Assembly: GCF_018812025.1 (NCBI RefSeq)
Contig: NC_063045.1
Coordinates: 55,576,457 to 55,640,456 of the forward strand
DNA: 64,000 nt
Reading direction: 5' to 3'
Origin: Megalobrama amblycephala
Lineage: Eukaryota > Chordata > Actinopteri > Cypriniformes > Xenocyprididae
Translations under genes and position numbers: made by a program
The notes under the pieces: generated by a model
What the model was told of the DNA's origin: nothing
The model's database searches: none
The model's input: only the letters and a program-made list of their open reading frames with translations
In this document: positions 1 to 12,052 of the stretch, piece after piece
Position numbering within the stretch: the stretch's first letter is position 1
How the letters are laid out: every line of letters starts with the position of its first letter

Positions 1-560
1 ATCTTCCTAAAACAGTGTTTTGAAATCGGCTATCACCAACCATCTAACCCTAACCGCACCAAAAATATTCTCGTCGCTTTATAATATTAATATTGAACCA
101 CTGTACTCACATGAACCGATTTAAATATGTTTTTAATACATTAATGGATCTTGAGAGAGGAAATGTCATTGCTCCCTACGAAGGCCTCACGGAGCCATCG
201 GATTTCAACTAAAATATCTTAATTTGTGTTCTGAAGATTAACGAAGGACTTACGGGTGTGGAACGACATGAGGGTGAGTAATAAATGACAGAATTTTCAT
301 TTTTGGGTGAACTAACCCTTTAAGGATGAATCACTGTAGTCACATGAACTGTTTTAAATGTGTCTTTAGTTCCTTTCTGGACATTTGAAAGTGTTAATTG
401 TCTTGCTGGCAATAGAGGCCTCACTGAGCCATTGGATTTTATCAAAAATATCTTCATTTGTGTTCCAAAGATGAACAAAAGTCTTACGGGTGTAGAACGA
501 GATGAGGGTGAGTGATAAATGACAGAAATTTCATTTTTTGGGTGAACTAACTCTTTAAAC
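1..560 (+). repeat. Two tandem right ends of a long-TIR element family
   Basis: Positions 1-322 and about 329-558 are diverged copies of one segment, each running from CACTGTAGTCACATGAAC-like text to GGGTGAGTAATAAATGACAG and GGGTGAACTAACCCTTTAA. The same segment forms both arms of the element at 20150-23007 and the ends of 46731-48135. The left limit lies outside the window. Confidence 0.75.
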
Positions 561-1620
561 ACAACTTTAATCATTGCAGGAAAACCCCAATTTAAATATG
601 ACACAATGTCTGACATAAAGTTTGGTGATAAAATAATAAAATAAAATCCTAAAGTCTGTATAAATAGTTTCATGTGATTGTTGACATTCCTCAATGGTTA
701 TAAACCAGATCAGTATGTTACATTTCAAAGATTAAGAGACTCAAGGACACTAGTGGAGAACAACAACTTCAGGGTCTAAAACAAAAAAAACAAAAACAAA
801 AAAAAAATCTACTGCATAGAAGCATAATGGTCTGAAATGAAAATGCATTCTGAAATTAAAATTAGACAAAACATAAAATAACATACAAAAAACATAAAAT
901 ATGACACACAGTGCCTGGGTTTGGAAATTATATTAAATGAAATGCTGGAATAATTGTCTTGTTTTCTTATAAGAGGTCTAGGGGGGAAAATGAACTGATG
1001 ATGATCACAGAACTTATAGTCTCAACTCAATTCAAGTCTTGATTCAAAAACCATTTACCGTTTTGTGTCTCAATCAGCCTCTTCAACAGCAGTTGGTACT
1101 TTAAGTGTTTATAATGACAGAACATGCACTGGACACAGCGAGTAATGCAATTATTATGCTATGGAGAAAATAACAAGTTTGGGCGTGTGTTTAAATGACT
1201 GTGGCTATCTGATGAATAATACTGTGATGACTCTGAGGCTAAATATAGCATCTCACCCTAGGATTATTAGTGAATGAACTCTGCCGCCGCCTACACCTCA
1301 ACAACTAATATATATATATATATATAATATATTATCAGTTTTACCATGATATTTATATTTTTCCTCTGCTGTGGGTTGTTTTTTTTTTAATCAGAGAGAT
1401 CGTAATCAAAATATACACAGTAATTGTTACCAACAAGCAGAAGTGAAACGAGCAAAACGGACCCAGAGTACTCCAATTTAGTTTTATAAAAAAAAAAAGT
1501 CTTGTTTTGTTACATTGTTAACAAATGTATTGCTCATTGCTAGTTCATGTTAGCTAATACATTAACTAATGTTAACAAATGAGACCTTATTGTAAAGTGT
1601 TACCAATAATTTTGTACTGA

Positions 1621-1653
<33 letters not shown>

Positions 1654-2130
1654 CAATATTGAATATGCTATAAAGATTTTATCACCAGTATTTTAATGTC
1701 GTCACATGTCTGAAACTGCATAATTTTAATGATTACTACATGTAAATAATCTAATATTTGACTTTGCAGAGTTTTGACTTTACTAGACATTAAACGAAGA
1801 GCCTGAATAAGTGAAATCATGGTGTAAAACAGGAATTTCAGGGCGTTAAACAGAAGTGGTTAAAGGGATGGTAACTAGAAATTGCTGAATCGAGTTCTGG
1901 AGAGACTGAACTATAAGCAATTACAATTATGCCCTTAAACAATAAATGTTGCTAAACCATATTTCCTTAAAGCTAATTTCACAATGTCAATGGCTTTGCA
2001 CATCTAGGAGGTGCTCATTTGACACAACATGTTCTGACAACACCTCACACCCATAGAAACGCACTGATGCAAACACAGTTCCTGATGATGTGATGTCATT
2101 CAGACCGCTGTGAACTGCACACGAGCTGCA

Positions 2131-2419
2131 TTAAAGGGATGGCTCACCCTCATGTTGTTCCAAACCTGTATGAGTTTGTTTCGTCTGTTGAACACAAAAG
2201 AAGATTTTTTGAAGAACGTTGGTAACCAGACAGTTGATGGTATTGACTTCCATAGTAGGAGAAAAATACTATGGAAGTCAATGACTACTGTCAACTGTTT
2301 GGTTACCAACATTCTTCAGAATATCTTCTCGTGTTCAGCAGAAACTCAACAGGTTTGGAACAACTTGAGGGTGAGTTAATGATGACAGAATTTTTATTTT
2401 GGGTGAACTTTCCCTTTAA
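2131..2419. mobile_element. Palindromic TTAA-flanked MITE
   Basis: 289 bp, starting TTAAAGGGATGGCTCACCCT and ending GGGTGAACTTTCCCTTTAA. The two arms are inverted copies, meeting near ATACTATGGAAGTCAATG at 2267-2284. Because it is palindromic it gives similar reading frames on both strands; neither is a gene. Confidence 0.85.
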
Positions 2420-2809
2420 GTTCTGATCACAGAAAGGAAGTTGCAACAGGGTGTTGCCTTGTTTGAGAGGGGGTTTTTGGTGAGAGCTTTTTAGATAAGC
2501 TGTTATCTAGTAAAGAATTAACCTAACATGAAAATTAGCTTTTAAAAATTATTTTTTAAACAAATTAAAAGCCTGCCCCCTCCACACACACACAAATATT
2601 TAAATCATGCAACGTCATCATTTTAACATAATATCTTGAACTATTTACTATTGATGTTACATCAAGATTTCCCCATTACAAAAAAAATTCTCAATTTTCC
2701 TCATAAAATTCACTCTTGAAATTAAATATAATATTTAACTACAATATATACTATTATAGTTTTTGTGCATTTTGAGTTTGTTGTTTTTGTCTTTTTAATT
2801 TAAAGCTGC

Positions 2810-3102
2810 AGTCCGCAACTTTTTTTGTGTTAAAATTTTACAGAACATACAACATGAATCCATTTTCCAAAATGTGTTTTTGTCTTATCCTGAATCATTA
2901 TGGTACTCTTATAATAAGTATTTATATTCGGACTATTTCAGACCGGACTGGTAGGACTCGCCGCAGAGTATCACAGTAACTGCGTGACTCGCCATAGACA
3001 TACAAGGAGAAAAGTAGCTCCGGCTAGAATGTTCTCCGCAAGACGTGTGCAGTTCTGTTTTTTAACCACTAGAGGGCCAAAAATCGCGGACAGCAGCTTT
3101 AA
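2810..3102. mobile_element. MITE of the CTGCAGTCCGC family, copy 1
   Basis: 293 bp with TTAA at both edges and terminal inverted repeats AGCTGCAGTCCGCAACTTTT and ATCGCGGACAGCAGCT. A second copy of the same length class lies inverted at 21516-21819, and a 902-bp variant with the same ends at 25736-26637. Confidence 0.9.
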
Positions 3103-5730
3103 AAAAAAAAAAAAAAAAAAAGTTGATATAGTTTAAGTTTTAGTTATTACAAATTTAGTTGTAGTACTTAAACTTAACAAAAATGAGAAATGTTACCATA
3201 TTTCATTTCAGTTATTGTTTATTTTATGTAATTTTTTTATAGTTTAACTGCAATAAAATCAAAGTGACAAAATTTTGACTTTCTACATCATGGCAGGAAA
3301 GAAAACTAAATTTTCTTCAATTTTCTCACATTTCACATTGTCAAGCTCAACCATACAGTACAGGAAAAGGTGTTCAAACATATTTTCCATTAATTTGTGT
3401 GAAATACACATTTATCAAACCGACATTTGATAATAAAGTTGCGAATATAGCAAATATAATATACTGTAATTTACCGCAAATTAAAACATGCTCGTGATTG
3501 ATTGTTTACAAGATTAATAGTGCAAGATTTCCAGTTAAGTTCCTCTTTTCATTGAGCATTTGTTGAAAGTGGGTGAAAAATGCCTTTCAGGCCCTATTTT
3601 GTTCCCTACTTATGGAAAGTGTCAGTTAAGGTAATAAACTAAATTGGCAAAGTTCTTGATAAACTCAACTGTTTTGCCCTGAAATATCCTCAATACCAGC
3701 TGTGCTCTGACAGGAAGTATAAGTAGCATCAGATGAATCAGCACTGGATCTCTCATTGTTCCAGTGTATCTCTCAGCGGCTCGACTTCCTGTATGTGCCA
3801 GTGCGCTGATAAGGCCGTTGAGCGACAGGACAGTTTTATAGCACACAGCAGCACAGGAACATTGCCAGCGCTGGCAAAATATGCAGAGTTTCTTCACTTT
3901 GTTATAAGATATTTAACAAATGATCTATGGTGCTCAGATTATTGGACATATTTTGTCATGTGACATAAAAACACGATACCTTATAGGAATTTATTAATAC
4001 CTCCAAACCGGCAAAATATCACGATCCAAGGTTTAAAATAACTTAGTCGATTTTCAACCCACTTTGTTGTTGCAATATTCGTACTATATATTTATATAAA
4101 CAATGATTACTTGTTCTAAATGTTACCAGGACCGAGAAATTCACAATTATTTGTCAGCAAAAATCCAACAGATGACGCAAAAAACGCTAGTTTGAAATGT
4201 TCTCTACAAACACAGAGGTTTTTCTGATTTTCGGTCATGGCGTTCTCTCTGTATTTAGGATTATTGGAAGTCTTTAGCCACTGCCTGCCTACAATACACT
4301 GGATCCTTCACTGGAAACTGAAAGTAACTCATTCCAGCAAAATGCTTGCTCTTTGAATTCTTGCACCATTATGACTAAAAGTTTGAAAAGAAGTATTTCC
4401 TACTAAAGCAAGTGATATTTGACTCTGGTAAACGTATCCATAGAAAACTTGGACGGCAACATGCCCAGTTTTCCTACCCATTTGGCAAAAGGGAAGACAA
4501 CTGCTTTATTTTTCTTTGTTTTCTCTAGTCTGGTGGCACTGATTTCAATTTTTTTTTTCTTCACCTTTCTACTGCCTAGGCAGCCAACTCCACCGGATGA
4601 CAAAAAACATGCCAGTATGAAATGTTGACTACAAACACAGAGGTTTTTCAGATTGTCCATTGAGTTGTTCCCTCTGTCTACTTACGATTTTTTACAGTCT
4701 TTAGCCATTGCCTACAATGTGCTGGATCACTGGAAACCTAAAGTAATTCACTCCTGCTAAACGTTTACTCTTTAAATCCTTGCACCCGGGAACAAAACAA
4801 GGTGAAACAGCATTATAGTTAAAAGTTTGCTAAGAAGTATTTCCTACTAAAGCAAGGCGGTATTTGACTCTGGTAAGTGTATCCATAGCAGACTGGTGGG
4901 AGTGTCCTTGGATGGCAATATGCCAAGTGCATTATGGGTGTTGAAATTTTCCTACCTATTCAGCAAAAGGAAGACAACAGCCCGTTTTCTTTGTTTTCTC
5001 TAGTCAGGTCAGGTACAGAACCGATTTCAATTCTTTTCACCTTTCTACTGCATTGACAGCCAAGTTTTATTGAAAGCCCATTTTGCCGGTGGTGAAGTGA
5101 CCCTTTAAGTTTTCTTAACCTTGAATTATTTCTGCTGAGGTAAAAGACATTAAATTTAACTTTATGCAAAACCTGTAATATTCGAAGGAGAAAAGAAGAC
5201 AACAGACTGCCAACAATGGAAACTTTGTTAGCAGTCAGAGAAGACGTGTTCCCATTCTGCCTCAAATCAAGAAATAGTTACTGTGTCAGTTTCTCAGTGG
5301 ATGAGGTCACGCAGAAAGGAATGGTTGATGCCTTTTGGGAGCTTCTGTATTAGCATGAGGCATTTAGCATATTTTAGGCATATCTTCTGAAGCATCCTCT
5401 ATATGTGTGACAGAGAAAACTAAATGCTTTCTTCACTTTGAAGTCTGAAGCAGTTGACAAGCCTTGACTTTATGCCACGCTAACAGAAATTGAGTTATCA
5501 GGCAATGTGTATAACGTATGTCATAGCCTGAGAGAGAACTAGGGCGCAAACAGAACAATCAGACACCAGAAAAGGGGATGTTAAATATTTCTCCAAAATA
5601 TAGTTTTATGTAAATAACTGCACAATATAACAGGGGGATCTGAGTGTAAGAGTAAAGGTGCACAGAAGAAGTGTGAGTTACACTGCACATTTTAATACAT
5701 TTTGAAGGTTCTGAGGGCGTTAAAACACAT

Positions 5731-6440
5731 ACACTACCATTTAAAGTGTAGGGTTGGTAAGGCTTTTTAATGGTTTTGTCTCTTATGTTCAACAAAGCTG
5801 CATTTATTTAATCAATAATACAGTAAAACAGCAATATTGTGAAATATTTTTAAATATAATTTATTCTTGTGATGTAAAGCTGAATTTTCAACATCATTAC
5901 ACTCTAAAAAATGCTTGGTCAAAAACAACCCAAGTTGGGTTGAAAATGGTCAAACCCAGCGAATAGGTTGTTTTAACCCAGCGGTTTGCCCAACCTGCTG
6001 GGTAGTTATATTTAATGCAACTATTGTTTAAAATGAACCCAAAATATGTTGGAAATCAACATTTATTAATATGCTTAATAAATGAACATTTATTAATGTT
6101 TAATGAATAATAAACAAACATTTATTAAATTGCTTATTAATTAATGATTTGATTATTATTGTTACCTCTAGTAATTATGTATCTAAATTTTAATTTCCAA
6201 CCTATTTCGGGTTCATTTTAAGCCAGCCATGTAGTAATTTTTAAACAAACTGCCCAGCAGGTTGGGCAAACGTTTAACCCAACTGCTGGGTTTGTCCATT
6301 TTCAACCCAGCATTTTTTAGAGTGTACTTCAGTCTTCAGTGTCACATGATCCTTTAGAAATAATTTTAATATGCTGATAAAGAAACGCTTATTAACTTGC
6401 ATGCTTTTATGAAAGCTTCTCATTTCTGCTTTTAAATCCT
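5731..6440. mobile_element. Truncated hAT-like MITE (ACACTACC family) interrupted by a second MITE
   Basis: Starts ACACTACCATTTAAAG and continues with the family's landmark text (GCTGAATTTTCAACATCATT, then CAGTCTTCAGTGTCACATGA). The text is split at 5899/6325 by the element at 5900-6324, and the 3' part is lost. The family recurs at 17594, 32380, 42826 and 58682. Confidence 0.75.
5900..6324. mobile_element. Palindromic MITE with TA target duplication
   Basis: 425 bp with terminal inverted repeats CACTCTAAAAAATGC, then repeated AACCCAGC/GCTGGGTT motifs in both arms. It is flanked by TA on each side (5898-5899 and 6325-6326), as expected of Tc1/mariner-type insertion. It splits the hAT-like repeat above. 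Confidence 0.88.
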
Positions 6441-7857
6441 AAAAAAATACTTTGTAACAGGAAGGACAAGTTATGTAAAATCAATTAATTTTGTGCAAGT
6501 CACAAATGCTGGCAATTTTTGCTCAACTTGAACTGAATTTTGAATTATCAAATGACATTTTCCAGTGATAACACCCTGTTGATGTCAGCCACAAGATTGG
6601 CAAACTTCCAATCACCGTCAGAACGGCAGATCGGTTTGCAAGAAAAACAGAGGTCCAGTTTCATATGAGAGTCAGCTTACTTCGAGACACCTGACTGTGT
6701 TTCCGGTTCCTCTGACCTGGGGGAACAGCAGCCCACGCTGGAACAGGACGAGATATGACTTACTTAGCATAACAAGCTCTATCACATGACAACAGGAAAC
6801 GTCTCAGTCAGACCCAAAAGAACCCAGTAGAAGCCAAGCACTCATGTGGCCTAGTTAATTAGAAAACAGCTTTCATTCTGACTCAACAGTGAGCTGAACT
6901 TATAGAGCAAAATAATTATTCGGCAGAAGGCCAGACGAGCGTTGGCTGCCTTTGTGCACGAGATTGAATTAGGTCTCATAATGAAAATGACCAGGCGAAC
7001 TATAATCAAAAGCTTTGAGCAAGCAAACAATGAAAGTCATTCAGCAAGCAGGTGAAGAAAAACAAGCTCTTTAAAGCAAGCTCTTCAAATCCAAGGTCAG
7101 AACACTGTGATGGATTTGTGTGCCGCTTTGTAAATTTCAGTTGCCGTTTTGCCGTGACTGATGTTACAATGATGTCGAGAGCTAAACTAATTTATTCATG
7201 AGTTCTGTGCATAATGTACACCGTGTGGCTCTGGATTACAGCGAGATGGAATAACCGCCAGATCTAGTCCAACAGATTTCCACCAACCTTCAACAAACAT
7301 TCCAATGGAATGTCAATGGAATTTCCATCATAATTTAGAAACAATCCTAACAGGCTCAAACAAGAATCACAAACAGTACAATCCCACTGGATAAACTGAA
7401 ATTCTGAACAAATAAACCAAAAGAGGAATTTCTATCCAACAAGTTATTATTTGTTTGATCTTATTTAGATTTCATTTCCACATTCTATTAGCATTCATTT
7501 ACGATTTTCTTATCCTTAAAAGAAACCATCTTATGTAAATATAAAAGACTTGATTCATTGTCAGTTGTCTATCCCATTTCTGGTTAAGGGAAAAAATGTT
7601 CCCTTCGGTCTACCATGACCAAGTGCATGAGAATTTAAAGCACAGCTCATTATTTCCAGCCACATAAGGAAGATTAAGTGGATAACATAATATGTCCACA
7701 TAAGGAGATCCCTCAACACAGAAGTATTCTTGTGAAATACCATTGAAACACTAACAAGAAGCAGAGAAAAGTTAGATGCAGATGAGAAATGCCTTAGTTT
7801 GTCAGATGGATATCCAGATATACTCTGCCAAATGTGTGTGTTGTGGATATATATAGT

Positions 7858-7920
<63 letters not shown>

Positions 7921-8006
7921 GTTTTAGTGTAATACAATGCATGTGACGCATCAGAACATAAGAATGCACAAGTCATCAGGATACATGTAAAGTCACGTTC
8001 ACTCAC

Positions 8007-8356
8007 TCTGTTTTATTACGGGATTTATTGTCCTGGAGTTCCAGGAGGTTGATGGTCGCCTGACCGAGCATTTTATCGGGTCCCATCAGAGCCTTGTGCA
8101 TCACACACACCTGTAGGGTGCAGCGCTCCGCGTTACCGGGGTGAAAGAGCGGCAGGTCGAACGCGGCCTCCTCTTTCCACACCGGCGCGACGCTCTTCTC
8201 GGCCACCGAGGTGGAGAACTTATCCTTGGCCACCTGCATGATGGCGTACGCGTCGTTGGTGCCATTTTTCCCCTTGATCCGCAACCCCCTCGCCTGGAGC
8301 ACCGTTACCTGCACGCTGGTAGGATACCACTGCTGGCTCTGCTCTGCCAGAGACAT
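8007..8356 (-). CDS. rab11fip1: rab11fip1-like, first coding exon (C2 domain)
   Basis: Rab11 family-interacting proteins are effectors that bind Rab11-GTP through a C-terminal helix and phospholipids through an N-terminal C2 domain, and act in recycling-endosome traffic. This exon encodes 116 residues plus two bases. It starts MSLAEQSQQWYPTSVQVTV and contains the class I FIP C2 signatures VLQARGLRIKGKNGTNDAY, APVWKEEAAFDLP and a DKMLGQATINLLEL strand. The ATG at 8356 matches the short lead before the C2 domain in the family. The exon ends at a GTGAGT donor (8006) in phase 2, just before the expected Trp-Tyr of the next exon. No further exon was found in positions 1-8000, so intron 1 exceeds 8 kb and the gene is partial here. 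RAB11FIP1 is favoured over FIP2 and FIP5 from general resemblance; the class I assignment is surer than the paralog. Confidence 0.85.
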
Positions 8357-8846
<490 letters not shown>

Positions 8847-8849
8847 TGT

Positions 8850-11800
8850 GTTGTCAAAGAAATTGGATACATTAGGCTATATATATCATTTTGATTACTA
8901 AGGAAAATTTATGGAGTGTTTCCATAAGATTTTATTTATATGACTAGGCCAAAATGAAACCCTGATTAATGCTGCTTGCAACTTGTTGTAAGCATAATAA
9001 CAAAAAATCTAAAAATAAAAAAGATTAACATCACGCGCAGATCTTTAGTGTTTGGGAGTTGGGACCCATAAATGGAGCATTGTTTTTTGTTTCACAGAAA
9101 GTGGAAAATACTCAGAAACATGCTTCCTTTGGTGAAGCACTGATGTTTTATGAACAAATATGCACACATAAGTGCCCAGCAGCGACTTTTCTATTTTGTA
9201 GCTTTTAATAGCTAATTCTACGATGCTCTTTTCAATTATGACAATTTAATAGAGATGTGTAATTAAAATGTCCCATGACTAAATTTAGACATTTGAGAAC
9301 TGTTCTGCTCTGTGATACAAAGATATAATTATACTAAGTGTCATGCTGGCAGTGACCAGTTCTCATTGTTCATGAAAAAAGAAACACAAATGAACAGGAT
9401 CTAGTTGTCTTCTTATTGCAAAAGAGACTTTAAAACTAAAAAGAAAGACTTTTCTGCAAAAAACACAGTCCGCACGCTGATATATAGAGCAAACCAAGTG
9501 AAATAAGCCATTTAAAAGATTAGTTCACTTCAGAATTAAAATTCCCTGTTAATTTACTCACTCCCGTGTCATCCAAGATGTTTATGTCTTGCTTTCTTCA
9601 GTCGAAAAGAAATAATGTTTTTTGATGAAAACATTCCAGGATTTTTCTCAATAATAGTGGACTTCAACAGTTACCAACAGGTTGAGGTCCAAATTAGAGT
9701 TTCAGTGCAGCTTCAAAGGACTCTACATGATCCCAGCTGAGGAATAAGGGTCTTGTCTAGCGAAACGATCCATTTTCTAAAAAAATAAATAAATAAAAAT
9801 GTACATATTTTTTAAACACAAATGCTCATCTTGCACTGCTCTGCGATGAGCAGTGCATTACACAATCACGTTGGAAAGGTCACGTGTGATGTAGATGGAA
9901 GTGCCGAGAAGTTTACAAGTGTTTACGAAATGTGCAAAGTCAAACGCCCTTTACAAAAAAAAAGGTAAAACAGTTTTCGCCCTACCGTAGTACTTATGTC
10001 AAGCATGACCTTTCCAACGTGATTACGTAATGCGTGGCACATCGCAGAGCAGTGCAATTTAAAAGTGCAAGTATATAATTTTTATTATTTTTTAGAAAAT
10101 GACTGATCGTTTCACTAGTTAAGACCCTTATTCCTCGGCTGGGATCTTGTAGAGCTCTTTGAAACTGACATTTGAACCTTCAACCTGTTGGTAACTGTTG
10201 AAGTCCACTATATGGAGAAAAATCCTGGAATGTTCTCCTCAGAAACCATAAATTCTTTTTGACTGGAGAAAGAAAGACATGAACATCTTGGATGACATGG
10301 GTGTGAGTAAATGATCAGGAAATTTTAATTCTGAAGTGAACTAATCCTTTAAGATACTGAAACAAAAACTCCACCCTGATTATTCAAAATAAAGGTTTTA
10401 CAATGACCTAAATAGAGATAGATTCAACAAAAACAAAGAATTGTTTGTGGGACTCAAAGAGCTGCTTTACAGCTGAAATTGAAGTTATGAATTTTGCAAC
10501 ATGTATTTTCCTGTTTATTACTGTGCAGCTGCTTTTGAAACAATCTGTATTAAGTGCTATATAAATAAATCTGACTTGATTCATAATTGTATATTAATTT
10601 GATGTTTTTCTACAAAACACCAGGTATTAACACAACGTCACCATCATACATTACTGATGAATCTTTGTTGTCATTCAGCGTTAACCTAATAAACATGATG
10701 TGAACAAACACCATGTTCCTTCGTGAGGATAATGCGTGCTTGTATTGTTCCTGAAACCCGTCGTTCAAGGCCGTCATAGTTCTGCATGGGGAGTGGAAGT
10801 CAACAGGGCACATCCCTTTAACTCTTTATCACTGTATTCTTTTACATAATAAAATGAGGTCAGACTGCAGGCTATGGTGGTGAACTGCTATTCATGCTAC
10901 AGCAGCACACGTACATTCTTAACTAAAAAAAGCATCTATGTAATGCCACACTCATGTTATGGCCGTGGGATGCGCTCCAATGATGCCATCTCTTCCACAA
11001 AGATGTCAGACATTAATTGAAAGCGTAATTTTATCATTCAGTCATGACTGCATGTATTGAATTACTGTAATGCAATAGTGAATTATGAGAAAATACTGCC
11101 CTCTAGAGAGGACTAAGAACACACGCAATATGGAATAATTCTCCTCGTGCAATGAAAGTGAATGTTGACCACAGCTGTCAGATGACAGGATTTTTATTGA
11201 ATACAACTTTTCATTGTGTTCCTCACTGTGGCTGAAGATTTCAGGACATTTATGATGCTTTTATTGTGTGTTGTTGTTTTTGGAGCTTGATAACGCTGGT
11301 CAGCATCCACTTTCATTGTTGTGTTGAGTAGAATTTTCATTTTTGGTGATCTTTAGCAACTGTATTTTCATGAGCATCATTAAAAACATGTTCTTTGAAA
11401 TAAACTTGATAAAAACCAGGGTTATTGCTAACTAAAACTGAAACTAAAACCATTAAAAAAATCATTATTTGAAATAAAATACATAAAAATAATAATTACA
11501 AATATTAATTAAATACATACAATTAAATAAATACTATTATAAGTAAAATTATATTAAAATTGTAAAAAAAATAAAATAAAATAAACTTTTATTTCAGCTA
11601 GCTGCCAAGGCAACATTTCTAATTTTAATTTAGTTTAACTTGATGTACTAAAAATTCAAACTAAAAATGAAATAAAAATAAATAAATTCTATTTATAGAT
11701 ATTTAAATGTCAAATAAAAAAATAAACAAAAAACACAAACTTTAACTAAAATCAAAATGAAAACTAATAAAAATGAATACAAATTATATATACATTTAAA

Positions 11801-12052
11801 AACTAAATTAAAACAAAAACACAAAAAATAAATATGAAAACTGTTTCAAAATATGAATAAAAACCTTAACTGAAATTAAAATGAAAAATTGAAAATATAA
11901 AAATAAAAACTGACTGCAATTATTAATAAAAACTATAATAGCATCTCAATGATACTAAAATAACACAGCTTAAATAAATGAACATACTAAAAGTGGCACA
12001 CGGCATTGATTGAATCAAAGTACTCTTCACCATTGTTTTAAGTGGTGACATC
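8850..12052. other. Intergenic region, rab11fip1 upstream to pdlim2 3' side
   Basis: Outside the palindromic element at 9512-10352, nothing was recognised in 8850-9500 or 10360-11400. From 11410 to 11950 runs a low-complexity repeat of AACTAAAA/AAATAAA units; a second copy lies at 19120-19350. Confidence 0.55.
9512..10352. mobile_element. 840-bp palindromic TTAA-flanked element
   Basis: Left end TTAAAAGATTAGTTCACTTC, right end GAAGTGAACTAATCCTTTAA. Inverted arms of more than 300 bp can be followed through CAACAGTTACCAACAGG (9667) and CCTGTTGGTAACTGTTG (10184). The centre holds the inverted pair around CACAATCACGTTGGAAAGGTCA (first 20 bases used). No coding capacity. Confidence 0.9.

Larger units (their letters stand above)
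1..8006. other. rab11fip1 intron 1 (partial), repeat-rich
   Basis: No exon was recognised on either strand. Besides the repeats listed separately, it holds (TA)n at about 1309-1336 and 7860-7915, a 31-base A run at 1622-1652, and a diverged pair of related repeat segments (4400-4650 and 4750-5100) sharing the text around CTGGTAA and GCAACATGCC. Positions 6450-7800 contain nothing recognisable. Confidence 0.6.

Noticed and set aside
2100..2379. Opposing frames of 70 and 89 codons
   Set aside because: Palindromic MITE 2131-2419 read on both strands.
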